From Choricystis sp. odSpoLacu1 (Eukaryota; Chlorophyta; Trebouxiophyceae), in contig OY253660.1 of assembly GCA_958009055.1 (NCBI GenBank), forward strand, positions 310,001 to 374,000: DNA of 64,000 nt, written 5' to 3'. Of this stretch, positions 31,686 through 40,781 are shown piece by piece. Below the pieces are notes generated by a model. That model worked only from the letters and a program-made list of their open reading frames with translations, was not told the DNA's origin and did not search any database. Numbering within the stretch: position 1 is the stretch's first letter; each line of letters begins with the position of its first letter. The translations under genes were made by a program, and so were the position numbers.

Positions 31686-32758
31686 CCGCCATCACGACGC
31701 GCAGCGTGAGCGAAAAGAGTGGGCGGGTGCCTGCGGGTTTTGATCTGTCCACAAAAAAATACACAACCACCTCTTCCTCCTCCTCCCCACTCGCGGGCGT
31801 TCTCGCCCTGCTCGCCTGGGCTGCCGCCTCGTCCGCCCTCATCTTCATGAACAAGCGCATCATGGTGGACGTCGGGTTTGCATATCCTCTGACCCTCACA
31901 TGCGCTGGCCAGTTTGTGTCGGCCGCGTGTGCTGCTACCGCGGCCGCGGTCGGTCTGTGGCGCCCCCCCCTCGGCCCGCCGCCCCCACTCTCCGTCTTTC
32001 TCACCCACCTGCTCCCTGTCTGTGCCTGCGCCGCCGGGACCCTCTACTTTGGCAATGCTGCGTATTTATCGATATCTGTGGCGTTCATTCAAATGCTGAA
32101 AGTGACGGTGCCAGCGCTGACCCTGGCGCTGGGCGCGGCCACCCGCGTCGAGACCATCACTCCCTCCCTGGCTGTCGCCACCGGCCTCATGTGCGCGGGC
32201 ACCGCGTTTGCGACGGTGGAGGAGGTGAGAGGGGCTGCTTTTTCGTGGAGGGGGACGGGGCAGTTCATGACGTCTGCTGTGCTCGAGGCGGGGCGAGTGG
32301 TGGCGATGCAGCGGCTGCTGAGCGGGGGCGGCGCTGGTGGCGGAAGCTCACGCGCCACAGCACGCCCCACCCTTCGCCCCCTGACGCCCGCCGAGATGAC
32401 GGTCTACATGGGGCCGCCCACGGGTGTCCTGCTGCTGGCTGCAGCCGCCGTGGTGGAGAGGGAGGGTCTGCTGCACGGTGGCGGCTTGTCCATCGCGGCC
32501 GCACACCTTCCCGCCATCGCGGCCGCCCTGCTCACCGGGTTCCTGGTCAATGCGACCACCGCGGCCGCCATCGCCACCACGTCGTCGTTGACGTTCAAGG
32601 TGGTGGGGACACTGAAGAACACGGCCGTCGTGTTGGGAGGCGTTGCGGCAGGGGACGTCGTCACCGCTCGCGGCGCCGCAGGCTATGCGGTGTCGGTGGC
32701 CGGGTTTGTTCTGTACACGTGGGCGAAAGGGCGGCCAGTCAAGGCCAAGCGGGGGTAG
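31682..32758 (+). CDS. TPT/nucleotide-sugar transporter family (DMT superfamily)
   Basis: Single exon, 358 residues, about nine to ten hydrophobic segments. Landmarks: first helix ending SALIFMNKRIM, then AYPLTLTCAGQF, YLSISVAFIQMLKVTVPALT, and the closing SSLTFKVVGTLKNTAVVLGGV, which marks the TPT/GONST/UAA families. It presumably exchanges a sugar-phosphate or nucleotide-sugar across a Golgi, ER or plastid membrane; the substrate is not readable. The first 37 residues are a polar Ser/Thr tail with no clear transit character. The assigned ATG overlaps the LYRM9 stop by four bases. Confidence 0.8.
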   Translation: MTAITTRSVSEKSGRVPAGFDLSTKKYTTTSSSSSPLAGVLALLAWAAASSALIFMNKRIMVDVGFAYPLTLTCAGQFVSAACAATAAAVGLWRPPLGPPPPLSVFLTHLLPVCACAAGTLYFGNAAYLSISVAFIQMLKVTVPALTLALGAATRVETITPSLAVATGLMCAGTAFATVEEVRGAAFSWRGTGQFMTSAVLEAGRVVAMQRLLSGGGAGGGSSRATARPTLRPLTPAEMTVYMGPPTGVLLLAAAAVVEREGLLHGGGLSIAAAHLPAIAAALLTGFLVNATTAAAIATTSSLTFKVVGTLKNTAVVLGGVAAGDVVTARGAAGYAVSVAGFVLYTWAKGRPVKAKRG

Positions 32759-32811
32759 GAAGGCGAGGGGAGTTTGGAGGAAACAACGCAATATTTATTT
32801 TAACAACAAAA

Positions 32812-33302
32812 TCATTGATCCTTGCCCTCCACTATCTGGCCCCCCATCCGCGTCACCGCCTGCCTGAAGTCTCTCTCCCGCCGCCGCCTCTCCTGGCGCG
32901 ATTTCGGGGGTGGCAGGGGAGGGGCGGCCGCGTGCTCGCGCAGGCGCGCGAAAGTCAGCGCCGACGCAAACATGGATATGTTGAAGAGGGCGCCTACGAT
33001 GAAGGGTGAGCGCTGGATCAGGGACCGGCACCAAGCGGCGAGCGGGGTGGCGGCCAGGAGGGAGGAGGCGCCAGTGTCTGGAGGGCAGGAGTTAGGGCGT
33101 TGTTTGCATTGCGCCCTTCCCGCCACCGTTTGACAGCCGCCCCTCTCCCCTCTCCCCTTCCAATCCTCTCACCTGTCAGCAAAAACAGGCCCACGCACGC
33201 CGTCGCAAAGCCGACCAGGCCCGCGTAGAAGCCCGCTTGGTACGCAAGGAGACCGCGCGGCGACAGCCGCGTCGGCTCTTTTGGCTGGGGCTTGGGCGGC
33301 AT
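32812..33302 (-). CDS. small two-helix membrane protein
   Basis: Exons 33173-33302 and 32812-33077 (phase 1) give 131 residues. A Pro/Lys-rich start (MPPKPQPKEPTRLSPRG) precedes a first membrane helix (AGFYAGLVGFATACVGLFLLT). A second helix follows (PFIVGALFNISMFASALTFA), then a charged Arg/Glu tail (SRQERRRRERDFRQAV). The splice junction keeps both helices in frame, which supports the model. I do not recognise the family. Topology suggests an organelle or ER membrane protein with a long soluble basic C-terminus. Confidence 0.65.
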
Positions 33303-33550
33303 TGAGAGAGGGGGAGTGCTGTGGCGCGTGTGTGTGGCTGGGTTGAGCCTGTCGTGGTGAACGACACGCCGCAAGAAAGAAAAATAAAAAAAACAATGGC
33401 GCAACTGAGCGCTTTTCTCGCTGGTCGTTTTATTTTTCATCTCTTTCCGTCGACACAGCTCACTCAACATACAACAAAGAAAAAAAACTACAGAGTGCCC
33501 CACGATACGTCGAGAGAGGCGCAGCAATCGCCTCTCACACACCAAAAAAA

Positions 33551-34469
33551 TCAGGCCCCACCAAAAAACAACTTGGCCGTCTTGACCATCTCGTCCGCCG
33601 ACGTCGCCTCCACTTTGCCGGGCGCCTCCTCCACGTGCAGCTTGAGCAGGATGCCGTCCTCCACCAGGGCGGACCACCGGTGGGTGGGGGTGGGGGCGCC
33701 GGGGGGGGCGTCGACACCCAGGAGGCGGGCAAAGTCGCCGGCGTCGGCGACGGCGCCGACGGGGGAGGAGGAGGAGGCGCTGGCCCCCACTGTGGTGGCC
33801 CAGGCTTCGACAGTGGCGGGGTCGCCAGGGGCGACGATGAGGATGTCGTCCACGCCCACGGCGCGCAGGGCGGGCGCGGCGGCGATGTAGGCGGGGGCGT
33901 GCGTCGCGGTGCACACGGTGCCCATGTCGGGCACGCCGCAGAGGGCGGTGCGTTTGCCCTGGGCGGGGGAGGTGTGGGTGGTGGGGTTGGTGGGGGTGAG
34001 TTGGGAAGGGGGGGGTGGGCGCTGCCGTCGTGGCCCCGCCCTACCACGCTTCGCCCCGCCCCTCCCTCCCCACGCCCCGCCGCCCCTTCTGCATCAACTC
34101 TCCAGTCCCCAATGTGCCCACACAAGCTGTGCGATCGCACAGCACACTTTGTGCACCCACACGCAGGCCGCGCCCACCACCACCCCCTGTAGGAGGTTTC
34201 CCCTCCCTCTCAATGCGCACCTTGAACACCTCCGCCAGACTCGCCCCCACCCCCGCCACCCCTCCCCTCAACTGAACATCAGCCCTCAGCGTCAGGTCGC
34301 GCCTGCGGTTGAGCCCGATGTGGCAGGACGTGGGGCGCAGGTCGGAGCGCGCGTGGCCTTCGGGCACGTCGCGGCGCGGGGGGCGCGCAGCGCTGGCTGG
34401 AGCTGCGGAATACGCGCGCACCAGGTCACGCTGGCGGCGGGAGGCTGACCGCAGGGCGGCGGCAAGCAT
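33551..34469 (-). CDS. type II peroxiredoxin (PRX5/PRXII-F-like), mitochondrial
   Basis: Exons 34221-34469 and 33551-33958 (phase 0) give 218 residues. A mitochondrial-type leader (MLAAALRSASRRQRDLVRAY) precedes SLAEVFKGKRTALCGVPDMGTVCTATHAPAYI, the active-site block. Later DDILIVAPGDPATVEAWATTVG and RWSALVEDGILLKLHVEEAPG match PRXII. The peroxidatic Cys is present, but the usual P-x-x-x-T-x-x-C is P-D-M-G-T-V-C, one residue shorter. It reduces peroxides using thioredoxin or glutaredoxin. The donor is GTGCGC, a weaker consensus. Confidence 0.85.
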
Positions 34470-34691
34470 TGGGAGGAGTGGTTGGGTGGTCGCGCTGGGT
34501 GGGAAAAAAGAAAGACCGACGACGACGACGTGTGAGTGGTCTGTGTGTTTTCTTCACCGACCCTCTCCCTCTCGCTCTTCGTTTTTGGCTTCCGTTTGTT
34601 CGAGTCACACACACACACACGCGCGCGCGCGTTGGGTTTGTCTGGGCACAATGAAATGAAAAAAAAAAAACCTCTCCCCTCCACACACCCA

Positions 34692-36782
34692 TCACTCGGG
34701 CAGGAGCGCTTCCCCGTCGGCGTCGCCGCCGTCGGTCGCAGCCGGCCCCGCGCCACCCCCCCCCGGCCCCCGCGCCTTGCGGATGCCGGAAACGATGTCA
34801 TCGATGCGCAGCAGCAGGGAGGCGCAGCCAAAGGCTGTTTTGAGGGTGGCCTCCTTGACGTGGAGGGGTTCCCAGACGCCGGCCTCGCGCGCGTCGGCCA
34901 GGCCGCCGCGCACGCCGTCCACGCCCCACGCGCACGGCCCACCCCCCCCACGCCCCCCCTCCGCGTGCTTGGCCCGCAGCTCGGTCACGGTGCGGATGAC
35001 GTTGGCGCCACAGTTGGCGGCCAGAGTGCGGGGGATGACCTCCAGGGCGCGGCCGGCGGCGGCCAGCGCGCCGGCTTCAGCGCTGGCGGCGACCGCGGCC
35101 GCGCGCGCGCGCACGCGCCGGCGGCAGCCATCTCGGCCGCCCCACCCCCTGGCACCAGGCGCGGGCAGCGGTACAGGTTCCGGGCCACGCCCAGGGCGTC
35201 GGCCAGGTTGCGCTCCACTTCGTTGAGGACGTCTTTGGACGCGCCGCGCAGGAGGACGGTGCACGCTTTGGGCGCGGCGCAGTCCACGATGAACGTGTAG
35301 AACTCATCCCCCAGCTTGACGACTTCGAAGAGACCGGCGCCCGTGCCGACGTCGGCCTCGGTGGCTTCCTCCACGCGGTTGACGATGGTGGCGCCCACCG
35401 CGCGCGCGATGCGGTTGTTGTCCGTTTTGCGGACGCGGCGGATGGCAGTGATGCCCGCCTTGGTCAGGTGGTGCACAGCCAAATCAGACAGGCCCTTCTC
35501 CGTGATGACGAGGTCGGGCTTGAGGGCGGCGATCGTGTCGCACTGCGCTTTGACAGCCGCCTCCTCCTGCGCCAGCAGTGCAGACCAGTCCTCCTCATTC
35601 GTCAACTCCACACTCGTCTGCGACTCGCTCTTTTTGTACTCCAGCGCGCAGTCCAGCAGCAGGATGCGCGGGTTGCGCAGGGTGCGGGCCATGCGGCCGG
35701 GGGCGACGACGTCTTTGTTGAACATGACGCCCTTGAGCACGCGGCTGTCGGAGACGTCGCCCCCGGGAATCTTCTCCACTTTGGCGTAGCGTTTGACGTC
35801 GACGTCGGGGGGGGCGTCGGAGCCAGGTGGGGAGGGGACGGCGACAATCGACACGGCGTCGAGCGCAAGCGTCGGGATGTCGGCGCCGACGCGGGAGGAG
35901 TATTTTGTTCCCATGCACGCGCGCAGCACCCGCAGCATCGCATCGCGATCCGTCACATCGACGTCGAACGCCAGCGCGCGCACCGCCTCCAACGCCGCAG
36001 CTTGAGCAGCCGCATAGCCGCGGATCAGCACGGTCGGGTGGACCCGGCGGTCGAGCAGAGGCTCAGCAGCGGAGAGAAGCTCACCAGCAAGGATGATGAC
36101 GGAGGTGGTGCCGTCCCCGACTTCCTCGTCCTGGGTGCGGGAGAGCTCGATGACGGACTGGGGATGGGTTGTGGTGTGGTGTGGTGAGCGGGAGGGGGTA
36201 AAGGAGCATCGATCCATTTCCCTTTCTCTCCTCCTCTCCTCTCTCACCTTGGCAGCGGGGTGGGTGACGTCGATCTCGCGCAGGATGGCGTTGCCGTCGT
36301 TGGTGAGGACGATGCCTGTGGGGAGGGTGGTGTGAGGGTGCGGAAAAGCATGGCCCCTCTCTCCGCCTGCCCTCCCCTCCTCCCTCTCCGCCCCCCTCAC
36401 ACAACACTTACCGCCGCCCGCGTCCAGCAGCATCTTGAGCATGGCGCGCGGGCCCAGCGTGGTGCGCACGATGTCGGCGACGGCCTGCGATGGGAGAGGG
36501 AGGGAAAGGGGAGGCGATCGGTCGGGGAAGCGAGAAGAGTCGTCGGGGGGGGGGGGGGGGGGGGAGGAGGCGAAGCCAGCGACGCCCAGGCCACCACACG
36601 CGGCCGCACGCTCAGAGATTGATGTCCCTGCGACCGATGCAGGCGCGCGGGCTTCTCCCTCTCCCCGCTGTTGCTCCTCTCCTCTCCTCCCGCACCTTGG
36701 CCGCCGCGATGTTGCCAAACTGGGCCTTCTTGCCCGTCTCCCGCTTGGCGGTCGTCGTCAACACGTGCACGGGGGCCTGCAT
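34692..36782 (-). CDS. CCT3: CCT3, gamma subunit of the cytosolic chaperonin (one frame break)
   Basis: Exons 36696-36782, 36412-36484, 36248-36315 and 34692-36157, about 563 residues. Motifs: TLGPRAMLKMLLD, TNDGNAILREIDVTHPAAK, RTQDEEVGDGTTSVIILAGE (ATP binding), KVEKIPGG, KDVVAPGRM, DNNRIARAVGATIVNR, LLRGASKDVLNEVERNL, LVPGGGAAE, LLRIDDIVSGIRK. The RIARA and LLLDCALEYKKSESQT segments fit gamma. The frame changes at the GC-dinucleotide run 35100-35112, as if two bases were surplus; both sides are strongly coding. One intron carries a G20 run (36545-36564 on the plus strand). CCT/TRiC folds actin and tubulin. Confidence 0.92.
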
Positions 36783-36982
36783 GGTGGGTGGGTGGGGGCA
36801 GGCGCGGGGAATGGGGGAGAGAGGCGAGTCCCCAATGAAAAAGCGAAGAAGAAAGTGCTCGACGTCGGAAGGCCAACAGACTCTCTCTCGACCGCGAGCC
36901 GCAATCCTTAGCCTCTGCTAGTCCAGCGCGCAACGCGCATTCGCTGGCCACTGCGTCGCTCACAGCCACCCTCCCTCCACAC

Positions 36983-37635
36983 ATGCGAGCCACGCCTCGC
37001 GCTGGGCCGTCGGGCCGGCCCGGGACAGCGGCGGCAGCACGCGTGCCGCTGGTGCCAGTGCAGCGGCGGGCGCAGCAGGTGAGGCTTTTTTCAGGCGCTG
37101 CATTGAGACATGTCGATCACTGAGGCGGCTTTAGTGGCGCCGAGTGGAGCGGAGAGGCGCTGCGCGGTGGCCGCCGTAAAAGGACAGCGGCCTCACCTCT
37201 TCCTCCCACTTCACACTCCAGCTCCTGCTCGCCGGCGCTGCCTCCGCCCTGGTCACACTGACACCACTCTCCGCCCACGCGGCAGACCTGCCTGGATCCT
37301 CTCTGTCCACCGTCTCCGCAACCGAAGCCGTCGCGGCCGCCCGCCCCCTCCCCAAACCTGCCACCCTCAACAAGGGCCGCGTCTGGGCCCTGTTTGGCAT
37401 CGGTGCCGCCGGCGTCTTCGGCGGCGCCCTCGCAGCAGAACGCATTGAGTCCCTGTTCCCAGCCATAGCCAAAGCCAACCGCGCGGTCGCAGAGTCGCGC
37501 GCACGCGCGGAGAGGGGGGACGCGGCGGACGCGGCGGAGGAGGCTGGAGAGTTGACGGATGCGGTGGCGGCAGGGTTAAATGAGGCGAGTAAAAGGAGGG
37601 CACGGGAGGCGGAGGAGGGAGGGGAGGAGAGTTAA
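36983..37635 (+). CDS. plastid, probably thylakoid, protein of unknown function
   Basis: Exons 36983-37078 and 37222-37635 (phase 0) give 169 residues. The start is Arg/Ala/Pro-rich without acidic residues (MRATPRAGPSGRPGTAAAAR), a transit peptide. A hydrophobic stretch ending in an AxA site follows (LLLAGAASALVTLTPLSAHA), so the leader may be bipartite and lumen-directed. The mature part has a second hydrophobic helix (VWALFGIGAAGVFGGALAAE) and a charged helical C-terminus rich in Ala/Glu/Arg. I recognise no family. Confidence 0.6.
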
Positions 37636-37749
37636 ACTGTGCCTCATATTTGTTTTTTTGTGTGAGTTCCGTGATCCCCCCTGCTTCGCCCTCCATAACC
37701 CCTCGGAAATTCCTTTTGAGCACAATTCTGAATGCCAGTCAAAATGCAG

Positions 37750-37914
37750 TGGGGTATAGCTCAGTTGGTTAGAGCGCACGACTGTTAGACCCAGTTTAAT
37801 GATCAAACGTCAGTGGTTGGGGTACCAGACACCTGCATCTGCAGGTCTCTGTATCCGTTTCCGCACAACGTTCAGCGCATCGTGAGGCCCGCAGTTCGAC
37901 CCTGCGTATCCCAG
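37750..37914 (+). tRNA. tRNA-Asn(GTT) with a 91-base intron
   Basis: 5' half 37750-37787 and 3' half 37879-37914. Acceptor stem TGGGGTA/TATCCCA, D arm GCTC…GAGC, anticodon stem CACGA/TCGTG, loop C-T-G-T-T-A giving anticodon GTT, T arm CGCAG-TTCGACC-CTGCG, discriminator G73 as in Asn tRNAs. The intron 37788-37878 lies after base 37, the canonical place. It contains an inverted repeat (ACCTGCA…TGCAGGT, 37831-37846). A T11 run at 37915-37925 is the RNA polymerase III terminator. The U1-A72 first pair is unusual for Asn. Confidence 0.9.
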
Positions 37915-37925
37915 TTTTTTTTTTT
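37915..37925 (+). terminator. RNA polymerase III terminator
   Basis: Run of eleven T directly after the tRNA 3' end, the standard Pol III stop signal. Confidence 0.85.
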
Positions 37926-38402
37926 GGGGGGGCGGAGAGGTGGTGGAGAGGCGGTGAGAAGAGGGAGGGGACGACGCAAGGTGGAGAAGACGAATACTCA
38001 GGGAAGCTATGGCTCGCTGCCCTTCTTGGTTTGCCTCTGCAGACGTGCCCATCGTGCTGCTGGGCTGGGGCGGGCACGCTGGGGTGGTTGGGTGGGAGAT
38101 GGGGAGGTGTGAGTTGGGTCGTGGTGCAGCGTCGTTTTTTTCAATTATTTGCACCGTTTCATTCGGTCACCACACACAACGCAGGACAGAGCGAGCGAGG
38201 CCGTGGATCCAGGTATTGTAATGCTTGTGTGAGATGGGAGAGAGGAGTGGCTGCGGTGGACGAGAGTTTCTGAGCGAAAACAAAACAAAAACTGCGCGTC
38301 GCCGCCGACTCACTCTCCATGAGTGAAAAAAACGGCGAGCCGCTCGCCGTTTTTTTTGCCCTCACCCGCCAAGCCCACACCCAACCCGCCCCTCCCCACC
38401 CA
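37926..38402. other. spacer between tRNA-Asn and the broken F-box gene
   Basis: Apart from the hairpin listed separately at 38326-38356, I see no gene. Short open frames on both strands lack motifs. An ATG at 38319 (MSEKNGEPL) lies just before the hairpin and could be the old F-box start, but it is out of frame with the F-box. Confidence 0.4.
38326..38356. repeat. 31-base near-perfect inverted repeat, A7…T7 hairpin
   Basis: Arms 38326-38340 (AAAAAAACGGCGAGC) and 38342-38356 are exact reverse complements around a single C. It forms a GC-rich stem flanked by A and T runs, the shape of an intrinsic terminator readable on both strands. It lies just upstream of the broken F-box gene. A role in transcript ending or as part of an old insertion is inference. 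Confidence 0.75.
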
Positions 38403-39014
38403 AACCCGCGCCCCACACCAGGGCTGAAGGTAACCCCTTCAGGTTGAACGACCTGCCGGACGACATGCTGCACGATATTTTTTGGGCGCGTGATTGATAA
38501 AGGCGAACTCGTCGACAACTATGCGACAGACTCGTCCCTAGGCACCCACCGGGTGCTGCGCTCTGTGTGACGCCGCTGGCGTGGTTTAGTCGACTGGGTG
38601 CTGCTGGCGAGTGTTTATGTCAACATTGAACAATCCAAACTGGCTGACGTCGACGCGGTGCGCCCGCGCCACCTGGCTGCCTTCAAATATGTTGTTGTCG
38701 GTGCCTCAAAAGTTGACAACGCGTCGGGGACGGATTTGCTGCATTCAACCTTTGAGCAGCGCGCCTTGATAAGCGTGATTGGTGACAATCCAGACATAGT
38801 GCTCGAGTCGGACACGACGGGCCTGGCCAACACGCCGACCGCAACCGAGTTTGCGGCGCGCGTGCGGGCGCTGCTGCCATTGATAGTCACCGTGGTAATT
38901 TTAGAAGCGAAAGGATGGAACGCGCTGCCCGACCGGCAGCGCATAGCCTTTGTGCTGGCGTGCCGGCGTCATGCGGTGCCGGCGTTGCAGGCGCTTGATG
39001 GTGGGGCGGCGTGA
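38403..39014 (+). pseudogene. degenerate F-box gene (frameshift plus in-frame TGA)
   Basis: The frame at 38430-38480 encodes FRLNDLPDDMLHDIF, an F-box start. A T6 run at 38478-38483 then shifts the frame. The continuing frame (GRVIDKGELVD…LGTHRVLRSV) meets a TGA at 38568-38570 where F-box proteins usually have Cys or Trp (RSV-stop-RRWRGLVDW), then runs open to 39014 (…VPALQALDGGAA) for 138 more codons without any ATG. Two lesions in 100 bases, no clean start, and a higher AT content than neighbours indicate decay. A working gene with sequence errors is less likely but possible. Confidence 0.6.
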
Positions 39015-39270
39015 GTGGGGATGATGGGTGTGTGCGCTCCCATTTTTTTTTTGTGTGTGGTGCAGTGAATGTGTGTGTGTGAGCAGCGACCCCTGCTCGA
39101 TTCATCCAGTGCGCGGTGAGGCGGGGAGGGAAGCAGAGAGGTCGGGGGCTGCGTTTTTTTCATTGTCACTCGCCGAAACACACAGCCATCCGTCGTTTTT
39201 GTGCCCTCTCCCGGCCCCCGCGCGCCTTTTGCGCCCCGCTCTCCCCCTCCCCGACAACCACCCTCACACC

Positions 39271-40716
39271 ATGTCGGCCCCCCTCCTCGCGTCCACCCCG
39301 GTGGCGGCCCCCGCGCACGCCGCGCCTTCCACGCCGCACACGCCATCCTCCACCGTCCCATCCACCGCGTCCGTCCTCCGCCGCGACGTCCCCTGGGACA
39401 CGTACGCGGCGGCCAACCTGTTGACCGAAGGCGACGTCTCTGCCCTGCGCAAGCTGGACAGGAGCGTGAAAGCACGCCGCGCCACCGGCGGCGCCCCCCG
39501 CACCCCGGGCGCTCCCCCAACCCCCGACGAGCTCGCCGGCGCGGCCGCCGCCCTGGCCGTCGTGCGCAGCGTGACGAAGGAGGAGACGGTTCAGTATGTG
39601 CTGGCTTTGTTGGACGAGGATGTTAAAGGAGAGGCGGCCAGGGCTGGCGCGTTGTTGGTCGGCGCGCGCACCCCCGACGCGCCCTCTGCCACCACCCTGC
39701 TGCTGCGCGCCCTCCAACGCCCCGACTGGTTTTCGCAAGAGCGAGCGGCCAACCTGTTGGCGGCTTTGTTGGCGGGTGGGGAAGGCGACGACTCTGTCGC
39801 CTCTCCTTCCTCCGCTCTCCCCCCCTTCCTCGACTTTATCCTCTCCCAACTCCGCCGCCCCACCAACGCCAACCGGTCGCTGCCGGTCGCAACCTCCGCC
39901 CTGGCGAGGCTGCTGCGCCAACCAGCTGCGCGTGTCGCGGCAGCCCGGGCGGGCGCCCCCGCCCTCCTCGTCCCCGTCCTGCGCAAAGCCGCCGCCTCTG
40001 GCGCCCCCCAAGCCGCGTACGATGCGTCGATCTCCGCCTGGCTGCTGGCGCTCACACCCGCTGGCGCAGACGGCCTGGAAGGCGGGGGCGCTGTGCCCGC
40101 GCTGGTGGATGTGCTGCGGACGGCCACCAAGGAGAAAGTGGTGCGCGCCGCGTCCCTCGCCCTGGGCGCGTTGATGGCTGCGCCTGGCGCCACAGGCCCC
40201 GCCGCCGGCGGCGCTGCAGTCACCGCGGGTGCCTCCCGCACCCTCGACGCCCTCCTGGCCCAGTCCTTCGACGACGACGACGTCGTCGAAGCCCTGACCT
40301 CCGTCAAAGACGCGGTCACCGCCGCCACGGACGCCGCCGCCTCGTGGGACTCCTACCGCGCCGAGATTCTGTCGGGGCGGCTGTCTTGGTCGCCAGCCCA
40401 CACATCGAACGCCTTTTGGGCCGCACACGCGTCCCGCCTCGAAGACCGCGACGCGCAGCTGCTGCGCGTCCTTGTCCGCCTTCTGGACGGCGGTGCGGCC
40501 GGCGGTGACACTCGCACCCTCGCCGTCGCCTGCTCCGACCTGGCGCGCTACGCGGGCGCCGTGCCCCACGCGCGCGGCGTGCTCAACGCGATCGGCGCCA
40601 AAGACGCAGCCGTCCGCCTGCTCGCGCACGCCGACCCCGACGTCCGCCGCCACGCGCTGGCGGCGGTGCAGGGCATGGTGCTGTCTAGGGACAGGCTGCA
40701 GTATCTGAATGCTTGA
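39271..40716 (+). CDS. VMA13: V-type H+-ATPase subunit H
   Basis: Single exon, 481 residues, ATG 39271 after a pyrimidine-rich leader. Landmarks: VPWDTYAAANLLTEGDVSALRKLD at about 33-55, then HEAT/armadillo-like helices, VSASIS-type segment YDASISAWLLALTPAG, and the C-terminal domain SPAHTSNAFWAAHASRLEDRDAQLLRVLVRLL (W…FW…N motif of subunit H) ending …DPDVRRHALAAVQGM. Subunit H bridges V1 and Vo and silences free V1 on vacuolar and endosomal membranes. The stop is 65 bases before the next start on the same strand. Confidence 0.85.
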   Translation: MSAPLLASTPVAAPAHAAPSTPHTPSSTVPSTASVLRRDVPWDTYAAANLLTEGDVSALRKLDRSVKARRATGGAPRTPGAPPTPDELAGAAAALAVVRSVTKEETVQYVLALLDEDVKGEAARAGALLVGARTPDAPSATTLLLRALQRPDWFSQERAANLLAALLAGGEGDDSVASPSSALPPFLDFILSQLRRPTNANRSLPVATSALARLLRQPAARVAAARAGAPALLVPVLRKAAASGAPQAAYDASISAWLLALTPAGADGLEGGGAVPALVDVLRTATKEKVVRAASLALGALMAAPGATGPAAGGAAVTAGASRTLDALLAQSFDDDDVVEALTSVKDAVTAATDAAASWDSYRAEILSGRLSWSPAHTSNAFWAAHASRLEDRDAQLLRVLVRLLDGGAAGGDTRTLAVACSDLARYAGAVPHARGVLNAIGAKDAAVRLLAHADPDVRRHALAAVQGMVLSRDRLQYLNA

Positions 40717-40781
40717 GAGAGTTGTGGGGTGGGTGAGGTTTTTTGTTTCTTCTTCAACACAAATCGCGCGCTCCCTTAACA

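Noticed and set aside
38568..38570. TGA in the F-box gene as selenocysteine
   Set aside because: The position is a structural F-box residue, not a redox site, a frameshift lies 90 bases upstream, and no SECIS-like element was evident.
40743..40781. DXO start upstream at a GTG-like codon
   Set aside because: ATG 40782 follows a typical leader and all conserved motifs lie downstream.
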